DNA of 64,000 nucleotides from Kutzneria kofuensis. Lineage in GTDB: Bacteria > Actinomycetota > Actinomycetes > Mycobacteriales > Pseudonocardiaceae. The stretch is taken from positions 1 to 64,000 of the forward strand of contig NZ_JACHIR010000004.1 of assembly GCF_014203355.1 (NCBI RefSeq), read 5' to 3'. Below are positions 16,728 to 25,453 of the stretch, piece after piece. The notes under the pieces are model-generated. The model was not told the origin of the DNA. It made no database searches and saw only the letters and a program-made list of their open reading frames with translations. The position numbers were made by a program, and so were the translations under genes. Every line of letters begins with the position of its first letter. Within the stretch, counting starts at the first letter, position 1.

Positions 16728-19700
16728 ATGAAGTTGTTCTCATTACGCCGTGTCGGCGTCGTACTGGTCGTGATGGCCGCCGTCCTGCCGTTGGGCGGTG
16801 TGAGTGCCGGCGCGGCGCCCCGGCCCGCCGTTCGAACCGAGGGGTATTCACCCGCTCGGAGCGCGGCGAACTCGTTGTCCCTGCCGAACATCGATGACGT
16901 CCGCGGCAACATGACGCTGCCGACCGCCGGCCCGAACGGCTCGACCGTCACGTGGACGTCGTCCGACCGCAAGGTGATCACGCCGACCGGCGAGGTCACT
17001 CGCCCGCCCACCGGTGGCAAACCGGCCAAGGTCGTGCTGACCGCGACGGTGCGCCTCGGGCACGACAGCGCCACCCGGCGGTTCACCGCCACCGTCGTGC
17101 CGCTCCCGCCGAAGGAGCCGCTGGCGGGCTACAGCTTCTTCTACTTCACCGGCGAGGGCACCTCGAACGGCGAACAGATCTACTCCGCCGCCAGCAAGGG
17201 CAACGACCCGCTGAACTGGACCGAGCTCAACAACGGCCAGCCGGTGCTCAAGTCGAGCCTGGGCGAACTGGGCGTGCGCGACCCGTTCGTGATGCGCTCC
17301 CCCGACGGCGACAAGTTCTACCTGCTCGCCACCGACCTGAAGATCTACGGCGGCCGCGGCTGGGACGCCGAGCAGCGCACCGGCAGCCGGTCGATCATGA
17401 TCTGGGAGTCCGACGATCTCACCCACTGGTCGCGGCAGCGCAGCGTGCAGGTGGCGCCGGCGACCGCCGGCAACACCTGGGCGCCGGAAGCCTTCTGGGA
17501 CGCCAAGCGCGGTGACTACGTCGTCTTCTGGGCATCCAAGCTGTACGCGGACAACGACCCCGGCCACACCGGCGACAGCTACAACCGCATGATGTACGCC
17601 ACCACCCGCGACTTCGTCACCTTCAGCGCGCCCAAGGTGTGGATCGACCCGGGCTACTCGGTGATCGACTCGACGGTCATCCAGAACAACGGCACCTACT
17701 ACCGGTTCACCAAGGACGAGCGGAACAACACGTCGTCGTCGCCGTGCAGCAAGTACATCCTGGAGCAGAAGGCCACCGACCTGCTCGACCCGGACTACGA
17801 CTTCGTCGCCGAGTGCATCGGCAAGGCCACCGCGACCAGCCCCGGCCTGTCCGCCGGAGAGGGCCCGACCGGGTTCAAGTCCAACACCGAGAACAAGTGG
17901 TACCTGTTCATCGACGAGTACGGCGGCCGCGGCTACGTCCCGTTCGAGACCACGGACCTCGACTCGGGCAAGTGGACGATGTCCACCGGCGCGCACCTGC
18001 CCGCGTCGCCGCGGCACGGCACGGTCCTCCCCGTCACCCAGGCCGAACTGAACCGGCTGACCGCTCCCCCGGCCCCGGTCGAGGCCGACCGCAACGGCCT
18101 GGTCGCGCACTGGCCGCTCGACGCGAAGTCGGGCCAGGTCGCCGCCGACACCACCGGCCACGGCTACGACGCCGCCCTCGCCGGCGACGTGAGCTGGACC
18201 GACGGCGCGCTGTCCTTCGGCGGCACGAACGGCCATGTCCAGCTGCCCAACAACCTTCTGACCGGCGCGAGCGCCGCCACGGTGTCCGCTGACGTCCTCG
18301 TCGACCCGAAGCAACAGACGCCTTACTTCCTCTACGACTTCGGCAACACCGCACCGTCCGGCGTCGGCAACGGCTACCTGTTCGCCACCGGCGGCACGGC
18401 CGACAGCGGCCTGCGAGGCGCGATCGCGACCGGCAACTGGACCACCGAACAACAGGCGGCGTCCAGCGGCGGACTTCCACGCGGGGTCTGGAAGAACGTG
18501 GCCCTGACCGTCGGCAACGGCGTGGAGGTGCTGTACCTGGACGGCGTCGAGGTGGGCCGCAACACCAACGCCACGATCAAGCCGTCGGACATCGGCGGTG
18601 GCGTCACCGCGGCGAACTACCTGGGCCGCTCGGCGTACGCGGCGGACAACTACTTCACGGGCAAGATGAAGGACGTCCGGCTCTACGACCGGGCGCTGTC
18701 CGGGGACGAGGTCGCCGCCCTGCCGTCGAACAGCACCCTGATCCGTTCCGTCGACCTGGCGTCCCTCAAGGTCCCGGCGGTGATCGACGCGAGCGCGGGC
18801 ACCGTCGTGCTGCCCGTCAAGCCGGGCACCGACCTGCGCAGGCTCGCGCCGACGTTCGGGCTCGCACCGGGCTCGAGGATCACGCCGGCCAACGGCCGCA
18901 CGGTCGATCTGCGCAGCCCCAAGAAGTTCACCGTCACCGGACCGGAGGGCCGCAGTCGCGTGTGGACGGTCGAGGCGCACGAGATGCGCAGCCCGGTGTT
19001 GCCGGGGTTCAACGCCGACCCGAACATCGTGGCGTTCGGCGACACGTACTACATCTACCCGACCACGGACGGCTTTCCCGGCTGGAGCGGCACCACGTTC
19101 TCGGCCTGGTCGTCCAAGGACCTCGTCAACTGGACGAACCGAGGCGTCGTGCTCGACCTCGGGCCCGACGTGAGCTGGGCCGACAAGAACGCGTGGGCGC
19201 CGACCATCGCCGAGCACAACGGCAAGTACTACTTCTACTACTGCGCCGAGGCCAAGATCGGGGTCGCGGTCGGCGACTCGCCGGTCGGGCCGTTCAAGGA
19301 CTCCGGCAAGCCCCTGATCGCCTCGAACCCCGACGGTGGCCAGGCCATCGACCCCGCCGTGTTCGTCGACCCCAGCGGGCAGCCCTACCTGTACTGGGGC
19401 AACGGAAACGCCTACGTCGTGCCGCTCGACGACGACATGGTCTCCTACGACCCGGCCAAGATCACGCACCTCACCGGCCTGGCCGACTTCCGCGAGGGCC
19501 TGTTCATGGTCGAGCGCCGGGGCACCTACTACCTCAGCTGGTCGATCGACGACACCCGCAGCCAGGACTACCGCGTCGGCTACGCCACCTCGTCCAGCCC
19601 GACCGGCCCCTTCACCAACCACGGCGTGATCCTGAGCAAGGACACCAGGCTCGGCATCGTGGGCACCGGCCACAGCTCGATGCTGCAGGTGCCCGGCACC

Positions 19701-19886
19701 GACGACTGGTACATCGCCTACCACCGCTTCGCCATTCCCGGCGGGGACGGCATGCACCGGGAGACCACCATCGACAGGATGACCTTCAACCCGGACGGCA
19801 CCATCGCCCCGGTCAAGCCCACGCTGGAAAGCGTGGAGCCGCAGCGGATCCCGCCCCGGCACTGCGGCCGGAACCGGTACGTCTGA
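16728..19886 (+). CDS. Secreted protein with two GH43-type domains and a LamG domain
   Basis: 1052 residues. The signal peptide covers ~1-31, with an AGAAP cleavage region. Then come a Big/atrophied Ig-like domain (~45-125, TVTWTSSDRKVITP), a first five-bladed GH43-type domain (~130-440, GVRDPFVM, TWAPEAFWD, STVIQNNGTYY), a LamG/concanavalin-like domain (~460-660, LVAHWPLDAKSG), a short Ig-like linker, and a second GH43 domain (~745-1050) with FNADPNIV, AIDPAVF and FREGLFMVE that match the Asp/Asp/Glu catalytic triad. GH43 enzymes remove arabinose or xylose from arabinans and arabinoxylans; exact specificity cannot be read. The upstream ATG at 16656 overlaps the operator and lacks a signal peptide directly after it, so 16728 is preferred. 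It stands alone behind a LacI operator. Confidence 0.9.
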   Translation: MKLFSLRRVGVVLVVMAAVLPLGGVSAGAAPRPAVRTEGYSPARSAANSLSLPNIDDVRGNMTLPTAGPNGSTVTWTSSDRKVITPTGEVTRPPTGGKPAKVVLTATVRLGHDSATRRFTATVVPLPPKEPLAGYSFFYFTGEGTSNGEQIYSAASKGNDPLNWTELNNGQPVLKSSLGELGVRDPFVMRSPDGDKFYLLATDLKIYGGRGWDAEQRTGSRSIMIWESDDLTHWSRQRSVQVAPATAGNTWAPEAFWDAKRGDYVVFWASKLYADNDPGHTGDSYNRMMYATTRDFVTFSAPKVWIDPGYSVIDSTVIQNNGTYYRFTKDERNNTSSSPCSKYILEQKATDLLDPDYDFVAECIGKATATSPGLSAGEGPTGFKSNTENKWYLFIDEYGGRGYVPFETTDLDSGKWTMSTGAHLPASPRHGTVLPVTQAELNRLTAPPAPVEADRNGLVAHWPLDAKSGQVAADTTGHGYDAALAGDVSWTDGALSFGGTNGHVQLPNNLLTGASAATVSADVLVDPKQQTPYFLYDFGNTAPSGVGNGYLFATGGTADSGLRGAIATGNWTTEQQAASSGGLPRGVWKNVALTVGNGVEVLYLDGVEVGRNTNATIKPSDIGGGVTAANYLGRSAYAADNYFTGKMKDVRLYDRALSGDEVAALPSNSTLIRSVDLASLKVPAVIDASAGTVVLPVKPGTDLRRLAPTFGLAPGSRITPANGRTVDLRSPKKFTVTGPEGRSRVWTVEAHEMRSPVLPGFNADPNIVAFGDTYYIYPTTDGFPGWSGTTFSAWSSKDLVNWTNRGVVLDLGPDVSWADKNAWAPTIAEHNGKYYFYYCAEAKIGVAVGDSPVGPFKDSGKPLIASNPDGGQAIDPAVFVDPSGQPYLYWGNGNAYVVPLDDDMVSYDPAKITHLTGLADFREGLFMVERRGTYYLSWSIDDTRSQDYRVGYATSSSPTGPFTNHGVILSKDTRLGIVGTGHSSMLQVPGTDDWYIAYHRFAIPGGDGMHRETTIDRMTFNPDGTIAPVKPTLESVEPQRIPPRHCGRNRYV

Positions 19887-19888
19887 GC

Positions 19889-19920
19889 GGGTGGTGCCCG
19901 GTCCGCGCCGGGCACCACCC
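19889..19920 (+). terminator. Strong hairpin after the double-GH43 gene
   Basis: GGGTGGTGCCCGG (19889-19901) and CCGGGCACCACCC (19908-19920) form a 13-bp perfect stem with a 6-bp loop, starting 3 bp after the stop codon. There is no U-tract, as is usual in actinomycetes. Confidence 0.75.
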
Positions 19921-19981
19921 ACGGCACGCCGTTGTAGAGTACGGACCATGCTGGCCAGCCCCCACGCCGCGGTGCCGTGCC

Positions 19982-21580
19982 ATGGCCGGCCCTGACGCGC
20001 CGACCGTCACCGACCTGCTGCTGGCCAGAGCGGCTGATGATCGCCCGGGCCTGCGGTTCGAGGACGACACCTGGTCCTGGGCCGCCCACATCCGGTGCTC
20101 GGCCGCCTACGCGGCGGCCCTCACCGCCCTGCGCCGGCCCGGAATGCCGTTCCACGTCGGCATTCTGGCCGACAACCTGCCGGAGTTCTCCTTCGCGCTC
20201 GCCGGCGCGGCACTGGCCGGCGCGGTCCTGGTCGGGCTGAACCCGACCCGGCGCGGCGCCGCCCTGGCCAGGGACGTGCGGCTGGCCGACTGCCAACTGA
20301 TCCTCACCGAGTCCCGGCACGCGGGCCTGCTGGCCGGACCGGACCTCGCCGTCGGCCCCGACCGGATCATCGACCTGCACTCCGCCGCCTGGCGGGAGCT
20401 CGTGGCCGCGCACGCGGACGCGCCGCTGGCCCCGGCGCCGGCCACCCCGGGCGACCTGCTGATGCTGATCTTCACCTCCGGCACCAGCGGTGACCCCAAG
20501 GCGGTGCGCTGCACGCACGGCAAGATCGCGTTTCCCGGCCGGATGCTGGCCGACCGGTTCGGCCTGTCCACATCGGACACCGTCTACCTGTCGATGCCGA
20601 TGTTCCACTCCAACGCCATCATGGCCGGCTGGTCGGTCGGACTCGCGGCCGGCGCCACCCTCGCGTTGCGCCGCCGGTTCTCCGCATCCGGCTTCCTCGC
20701 CGACGTGCGCGCCTACGGCGCCACCTACGCCAACTACGTCGGCCGCCCGCTGTCCTACGTCCTCGCCACCCCGGAACGCGAGGACGACGCGGACAACCCC
20801 CTGCGCATCGTGTACGGCAACGAGGGCGCCGAGGCGGACATCGCCCGGTTCGCCGAGCGGTTCGGCTGCCGGGTGATCGACGGATTCGGCTCGACCGAGG
20901 GCGGCGTGGCAATCGTCAGGAGCCCGGACACCCCACCCGGCGCGCTCGGCCGGCTCACCGACGGCACCGTGGTACTCGATCCGAACACCGGAAAACCCTG
21001 CCCGCCGGCCGAGATCGGCCCGGACGGCCGGCTGCGCAACGCCGAGCAGGCCGTCGGCGAGTTGGTGAACACCGCCGGGGCGGGCTGGTTCGCCGGGTAC
21101 TACGGCGATCCCGAGGCGGACGCGTCCCGGCTGCGCAACGGCTGGTATCACAGCGGGGACCTCGGCTATGTCGACGAGGACGGCTACTGCCACTTCGTCG
21201 GTCGCACCGGTGACTGGATGCGGGTCGACGGCGAGAACCTCGGCACCGCGCCGATCGAGCGGATCATTGCCCGGCATCCGGATATCGCCGAGGTCGCCGT
21301 CTACGGGGTGCCCGATCCGACCGTCGGCGACCAGGTGATGGCGGCGGTGGTGCTTCGGCCCGGGGCAGTGCTCGATCCGAGCGGCTTCGCCGCGTTCCTC
21401 GCCGCGCAGCCCGATCTCGGCCCCAAGCAACTGCCCCGCTACGTGCGGATCACCACCGCCCTGCCGCGCACCGCGACGTACAAGGTCGTGAAGCGCACGC
21501 TCACCGCGCAGGGCGTCGACTGTGCCGATCCGGTCTGGCACCGGCCGGGCTCCGACGCGGTGTTCCACCCGTTGACGTAG
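19982..21580 (+). CDS. FadD17-like fatty acyl-CoA/AMP ligase
   Basis: 532 residues of the ANL adenylating superfamily. The P-loop is FTSGTSGDPKAVRC (~164-177), the A5-type motif is GFGSTEGGVAIV, and the hinge region is YHSGDLGYVDEDGYCHFVGRTGDWM. The segments VGILADNLPEFSFAL and MFHSNAIMAGWSVGLAAGATL resemble mycobacterial FadD17, so it probably activates a medium- or long-chain acid to the acyl-CoA. The final catalytic lysine is probably in TATYKVVKR. ATG 19982 is the only sensible in-frame start; its ribosome site is weak. Its end is 3 bp from the convergent ptsI end. No carrier protein or other lipid gene adjoins it, so its pathway is not shown. Confidence 0.88.
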   Translation: MAGPDAPTVTDLLLARAADDRPGLRFEDDTWSWAAHIRCSAAYAAALTALRRPGMPFHVGILADNLPEFSFALAGAALAGAVLVGLNPTRRGAALARDVRLADCQLILTESRHAGLLAGPDLAVGPDRIIDLHSAAWRELVAAHADAPLAPAPATPGDLLMLIFTSGTSGDPKAVRCTHGKIAFPGRMLADRFGLSTSDTVYLSMPMFHSNAIMAGWSVGLAAGATLALRRRFSASGFLADVRAYGATYANYVGRPLSYVLATPEREDDADNPLRIVYGNEGAEADIARFAERFGCRVIDGFGSTEGGVAIVRSPDTPPGALGRLTDGTVVLDPNTGKPCPPAEIGPDGRLRNAEQAVGELVNTAGAGWFAGYYGDPEADASRLRNGWYHSGDLGYVDEDGYCHFVGRTGDWMRVDGENLGTAPIERIIARHPDIAEVAVYGVPDPTVGDQVMAAVVLRPGAVLDPSGFAAFLAAQPDLGPKQLPRYVRITTALPRTATYKVVKRTLTAQGVDCADPVWHRPGSDAVFHPLT

Positions 21581-21583
21581 GCG

Positions 21584-23200
21584 TCACTCCCCTTGGGGCC
21601 GGGCCGTCTCCGGATCAGTGGCGGCCAGCGCGGCCTTCGCGCGGTCACGGCACGCGTTCAGGTCGACCCCGGCCAGGGCCGCGCCCACCGGCGGGAGCGC
21701 CACGGGGTTCATCGACAGGCTGGTCAGCCCGAGCCCGGCCAACACCGGGGCGAGCGCGGGATCCGCCGCGGCCTCCCCGCAGACCCCGGCGGGCTTGCCG
21801 GCCTTCGCCGCTGCCTCGGCGACCATCGCGACCAGCCGGAGCAACGCCGGCTGCCACGGGTCGTTCAGCGCGGCCACGGCGCCGAGTTGCCGATCCGCGG
21901 CGAACACGTACTGGGCGAGGTCGTTGGTGCCGATCGAGACGAAGTCGACCGCCGCGAGGATCTCGGTGGCGGCCAGTGCCGCCGCCGGAACCTCGATCAT
22001 CACCCCGATCCGGGCGATGCCCGCGTGCCGGGCCCGCTCGGCGAACCAGCGGGCTTCGGCGGCGGTGGCGACCATCGGGGCCATCACGGACACCTCCGCG
22101 CCGGTGTCCGCCGCCGCGGCGGCCACGGCGGCCAGCTGGCGGTCGATCAGGTCGGGACGCTGGAACGCCACTCGCAGGCCGCGGACGCCGAGGGCCGGGT
22201 TGGGCTCGTCCGTCGCGGGCAGGAACGCCAACGGCTTGTCCGATCCGGCATCCAGCGTCCGGACGACGACGGGCTTTCCGGCGAACGGCGCGAGCACCGC
22301 GGCGTAGGCCGCGCGCTGGGCGGCGACCGTCGGTTCGTCGGTGGCGGCGAGGTAGCAGAACTCCGTGCGGAACAAGCCGATTCCCTCGGCTCCCGCCGCC
22401 GCGGCCGCGTGGGCGTCGGCCGCGGATCCGACGTTGGCCAGCAGCTTGATCGGGTGGCCGTCGGCCAGCCTGCCGACGCCGTCCCACTGCTGCCGTGACC
22501 CGCGCCCGGCGGCCCGCACGGTTCCGTCGGAGATGTCGACCGTGCCGGCGTTTCCGTCGACCGCCAGGCCCGGGGCGTCGAGACCGAGCACGCCGGCGCA
22601 CGCGACGACGGCCGGGATGCCCAGTGCCCGAGCCAGGATCGCGGTGTGGCTGGTCGGCCCGCCCTCCTCGGTCACCAGGGCGAGGACCAGGGTCGGGTCC
22701 AGCCCGGCGGTGTCGGCCGGGGCGAGGTCCCGCGCGACGAGCACGCTGGGCGCGGTCAGCTCGGGCACGCCGGGCGGGGTCACGCCGAGCAGCTCGGCGA
22801 TGATCCGATCGCGGACGTCCGCGACGTCGCGCACCCGCTCGGCCAGGTAGCCGCCGGCGCCGCGCAGCGCGGCGATGAACTGTCCGGCCGCCTCCCACAC
22901 CGCCCGGGGAGCGGGCAGGCCGCGTTCGGTCACGAGCCGCTCGGCGGCCTGGACCAGGGCCGGGTCCTCGGCCATCGCCGCGGTGGTCGCCAGCACCGAC
23001 CGGGCGTCACCGGACACGGAACGGGCACGATCGGACAACCGGGCGGCCACCTTCGCCGCCGCCGGCCCGATCCTGCCCGCTTCGGCCGCGAGGTCGCCGG
23101 GCGCCGGCCCGGAGGCGGGTTCCGGCAGGTCAGCGGCCACGACCGCGACCGGCCCCCGGGCTCGACCGGGGCTGACTCCGACTCCACGCAGACCTGTCAC
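21584..23200 (-). CDS. ptsI: Phosphotransferase system enzyme I
   Basis: 538 residues, slightly short but complete. The GTG at 23200 has GGAGG 6 bp upstream. The phosphorylated histidine is in EEGGPTSHTAILAR (~H185). The PEP-binding barrel has GIGLFRTEFCYLA, LDAGSDKPL, MAPMVATAAEARW, SIGTNDLAQYVFAADR and the catalytic Cys in GVCGEAA. Enzyme I moves phosphate from PEP to HPr, the first step of all PTS sugar uptake. It is divergent from the fruR-fruK-EIIA-EIIBC-ptsH operon over a 100-bp region with two operator-like repeats. The same layout is known in Corynebacterium, so it probably belongs to one fructose regulon. Confidence 0.96.
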   Translation of the reverse strand: MTGLRGVGVSPGRARGPVAVVAADLPEPASGPAPGDLAAEAGRIGPAAAKVAARLSDRARSVSGDARSVLATTAAMAEDPALVQAAERLVTERGLPAPRAVWEAAGQFIAALRGAGGYLAERVRDVADVRDRIIAELLGVTPPGVPELTAPSVLVARDLAPADTAGLDPTLVLALVTEEGGPTSHTAILARALGIPAVVACAGVLGLDAPGLAVDGNAGTVDISDGTVRAAGRGSRQQWDGVGRLADGHPIKLLANVGSAADAHAAAAAGAEGIGLFRTEFCYLAATDEPTVAAQRAAYAAVLAPFAGKPVVVRTLDAGSDKPLAFLPATDEPNPALGVRGLRVAFQRPDLIDRQLAAVAAAAADTGAEVSVMAPMVATAAEARWFAERARHAGIARIGVMIEVPAAALAATEILAAVDFVSIGTNDLAQYVFAADRQLGAVAALNDPWQPALLRLVAMVAEAAAKAGKPAGVCGEAAADPALAPVLAGLGLTSLSMNPVALPPVGAALAGVDLNACRDRAKAALAATDPETARPQGE

Positions 23201-23236
23201 GACGACCTCCGACCGGAGTGATCCAGCAACTGGGGA

Positions 23237-23282
23237 TTGACAGTAAGGTAACAACGGGCAGAATCAAATGACAACAGGCAGA
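23237..23282 (+). promoter_or_regulatory. fruR-operon promoter with two direct operator-like repeats
   Basis: TTGACA at 23237-23242 and CAGAAT at 23259-23264 (16-bp spacer) form a plausible promoter. ACAACGGGCAGA (23251-23262) and ACAACAGGCAGA (23271-23282) are 11/12 identical direct repeats exactly 20 bp apart, on the same helix face. One covers the -10 region and the other the predicted start. This is the arrangement expected for DeoR-family autorepression. The same sites could also control ptsI on the other strand. Confidence 0.6.
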
Positions 23283-23300
23283 CACCGGAGAGGAACGGGC

Positions 23301-24062
23301 ATGTACGCGGCCGAACGGCATCAACTGCTGGCGCAGCGGGCACGGCGGGACGGCCGGGTCGACGTGGCCGACCTGGCCGCCGAACTGGGCGTCGCGCCCG
23401 AGACGATCCGCCGCGACCTGGGCACGCTCGAACGCCAGGGCCTGGTGCGGCGCGTCTACGGCGGCGCGGTCGCGATCGACCGGCTGGACTTCGAACCCGA
23501 GGTGGCCCAGCGCGACCAGACCAACGCCGCCGAGAAGGACGCGATCGCCCGCGCCGCCGTGGACCTGCTGCCCGACCGCGGTTCGGTGCTGCTCGACGCC
23601 GGCACGACCACCAGCCGGCTGGCCACGCTCCTGCCCACCGACCGCGAGCTGACCGTGATCACCAACTCGATCCCGATCGCCTCGATCCTGGCCACCCGTC
23701 CCGGCGTCACCCTGCACATGCTGGGCGGACGCGTCCGCGGCACCACGCTCGCCGCCGTCGAGTCCTGGACCCTGCACGCGCTCGGCGGTCTGCTCGTCGA
23801 CGTCGCTTTCCTCGGCACCAACGGTTTTTCGGTCGAGCACGGCTGCACGACCCCCGACATCGCCGAGGCGGCGGTCAAGGCGGCCGCGGTCACCGCCGCC
23901 CGCCAGCGCGTCGTGCTCGCCGACCACAGCAAGTACGGCGCCGACCAGCTCAGCCGCTTCGCCACGCTCGCCGAGATCGACGTGCTGGTCACCGACCGCG
24001 GCCTGGACGCGGGCGCCGTCTCCGAACTGGAGGACGGCGGCCCGCGGGTGGTGCTCGCATGA
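23301..24062 (+). CDS. fruR: DeoR-family transcriptional repressor of the fructose PTS operon
   Basis: 253 residues. The N-terminal winged helix-turn-helix is RVDVADLAAELGVAPETIRRDL, with the DeoR signature continuing into ERQGLVRRVYGGA. The C-terminal DeoRC sensor domain has DAGTTTSRLATLL, ITNSIPIASIL and VVLADHSKYG. Homologues bind fructose-1-phosphate or a similar sugar phosphate as inducer. The ATG at 23301 follows GAGAGGAAC. It overlaps the fruK start by four bases (ATGA), and two direct repeats lie in its promoter, so it is probably autoregulated and controls the whole divergent locus. Confidence 0.92.
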   Translation: MYAAERHQLLAQRARRDGRVDVADLAAELGVAPETIRRDLGTLERQGLVRRVYGGAVAIDRLDFEPEVAQRDQTNAAEKDAIARAAVDLLPDRGSVLLDAGTTTSRLATLLPTDRELTVITNSIPIASILATRPGVTLHMLGGRVRGTTLAAVESWTLHALGGLLVDVAFLGTNGFSVEHGCTTPDIAEAAVKAAAVTAARQRVVLADHSKYGADQLSRFATLAEIDVLVTDRGLDAGAVSELEDGGPRVVLA

Positions 24063-25003
24063 TCGTCACGCTGACTCCGAACCCCAGCCTCGACCGCACG
24101 GCGACGGTGCCCGAGCTGCGTCGCGGCGAGGTCCTGCGCGCCTCCCGTGTGCGGCTCGATCCCGGCGGCAAGGGCGTGAACGTCGCCCGCGCGCTCACCG
24201 CGGCCGGCACCCCGACCGTCGCACTGCTGCCCGCGGGCGGCACGGTCGGCGAGCGGCTGGCCGCTCTCCTCGCGCCCGAGGGCGTCGCCGTCGTCGCGGT
24301 GCCGATCGCCGGCACGACCCGCAGCAACATCACCGTCGTCGAGGCCGACGGGACCACAACGAAGATCAACGAGCCGGGCCCGGAGATCTCCCCCGCCGAA
24401 CTCGCCGCGCTGGAACGCCGCGCCGTCGAACTGGCCGGCCGGGACAGCTGGCTGGTCTGCTGCGGCAGCCTGCCCGCCGGCGTGCCGGACGACTTCTACG
24501 CCCGCCTGACCCGGCTGGCCCACGACGCCGGGGCCAAGGTCGCCGTCGACTCCTCGGGCGCGCCGCTGGCCGCCGCCTGCGCCGGCGGGCCGGACCTGCT
24601 CAAGCCCAACCTCGACGAGCTGACCGAACTCGCCGGCCGGCCGCTGCCGCTGCTCGGCGACGTCGTCGACTTCTGCCGCGAACTCGTCGCCGGCGGCGTC
24701 GGCAGCGTGCTGGTCAGCCTCGGCGCCCGCGGCGCGGTGCTGGTCGACGCGGCCGAAACCCACCACGCCGCCGGGCCGTTGGTCGCCGTGCGCAGCACCG
24801 TCGGCGCCGGAGACGCCGCTCTCGCCGGATTCCTGCACGCGGGCGGATCCGGCCCGCAGGCCCTGCGCACCGCGGTCGCCTACGGCACCGCCGCGGTCGC
24901 CCAGGAGGGCAGCCGCATGCCCACCCCACAGGACGTGCACGCGGACGCGGTCCGCCTGTTCGCCGCCGACCCCACCGTCAACCTCAGCGGAGCCGCCGCA
25001 TGA
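24059..25003 (+). CDS. fruK: 1-phosphofructokinase
   Basis: 314 residues of the PfkB/ribokinase family. It starts with TLTPNPSLDRT, which is typical of FruK/LacC. The signature motifs are GGKGVNVARAL (~40-50) and the C-terminal VGAGDAALAGFLHAGG, whose Asp is the catalytic base. It phosphorylates fructose 1-phosphate, made by the EII complex encoded just downstream, to fructose 1,6-bisphosphate. It overlaps fruR by four bases and the EIIA gene start by four bases, which shows tight translational coupling. Tagatose-6-phosphate kinase is a possible alternative but is not supported by the neighbours. Confidence 0.94.
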   Translation: MIVTLTPNPSLDRTATVPELRRGEVLRASRVRLDPGGKGVNVARALTAAGTPTVALLPAGGTVGERLAALLAPEGVAVVAVPIAGTTRSNITVVEADGTTTKINEPGPEISPAELAALERRAVELAGRDSWLVCCGSLPAGVPDDFYARLTRLAHDAGAKVAVDSSGAPLAAACAGGPDLLKPNLDELTELAGRPLPLLGDVVDFCRELVAGGVGSVLVSLGARGAVLVDAAETHHAAGPLVAVRSTVGAGDAALAGFLHAGGSGPQALRTAVAYGTAAVAQEGSRMPTPQDVHADAVRLFAADPTVNLSGAAA

Positions 25004-25452
25004 CCATCACCGACCTGATCAGCGCCGACCTGGTCGACCTCGCGCTCGACGCCCCGGACCGACACGCCGCCGTCCGCTCGCTCGCCGAGCGCCTCGTCCG
25101 CGCCGGCCGGGTGACCGACCTGGAGTTGTTCCTCACCGACATCGAGGCGCGCGAGGCGCAGATGGCGACCGGACTCGAAGGGGGCATCGGCATCCCGCAC
25201 TGCCGCTCGGCCGCGGTCACCGCGCCGACCCTCGCCTTCGGCCGCAGCCCGGCCGGCGTCGACTTCGGCGCGCCGGACGGCCCGGCAAAGCTGATCTTCC
25301 TCATCGCCGCGCCCGAGGGCGGCGGCGCCGAGCACCTCACCGTCCTCGCCGCGCTCGCCCGCCGCCTGGTGCGCGCGGAGTTCAAGCAGACCCTGCTCGA
25401 CGCCACCGACCCGGCGGCGGTCGCCGGCTATGTCAGCCAGGAGGTGTCCTGA
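25000..25452 (+). CDS. PTS fructose-specific EIIA component
   Basis: 150 residues matching the PTS_IIA_2 (fructose/mannitol) domain. The phosphorylated histidine is in GIGIPHCRSAAV (~H67). FGAPDGPAKLIFLIAAP and HLTVLAALARRLV are the other conserved blocks. EIIA takes phosphate from HPr and hands it to the EIIB cysteine of the next protein. In many organisms these domains are one FruA polypeptide; here EIIA is separate. The start overlaps the fruK end (ATGA) and the EIIBC start lies 1 bp after the stop. Confidence 0.94.
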   Translation: MTITDLISADLVDLALDAPDRHAAVRSLAERLVRAGRVTDLELFLTDIEAREAQMATGLEGGIGIPHCRSAAVTAPTLAFGRSPAGVDFGAPDGPAKLIFLIAAPEGGGAEHLTVLAALARRLVRAEFKQTLLDATDPAAVAGYVSQEVS

Positions 25453-25453
25453 C

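Noticed and set aside
16848-19949. Long minus-strand reading frame opposite the double-GH43 gene
   Set aside because: Antisense shadow without any recognisable motif.
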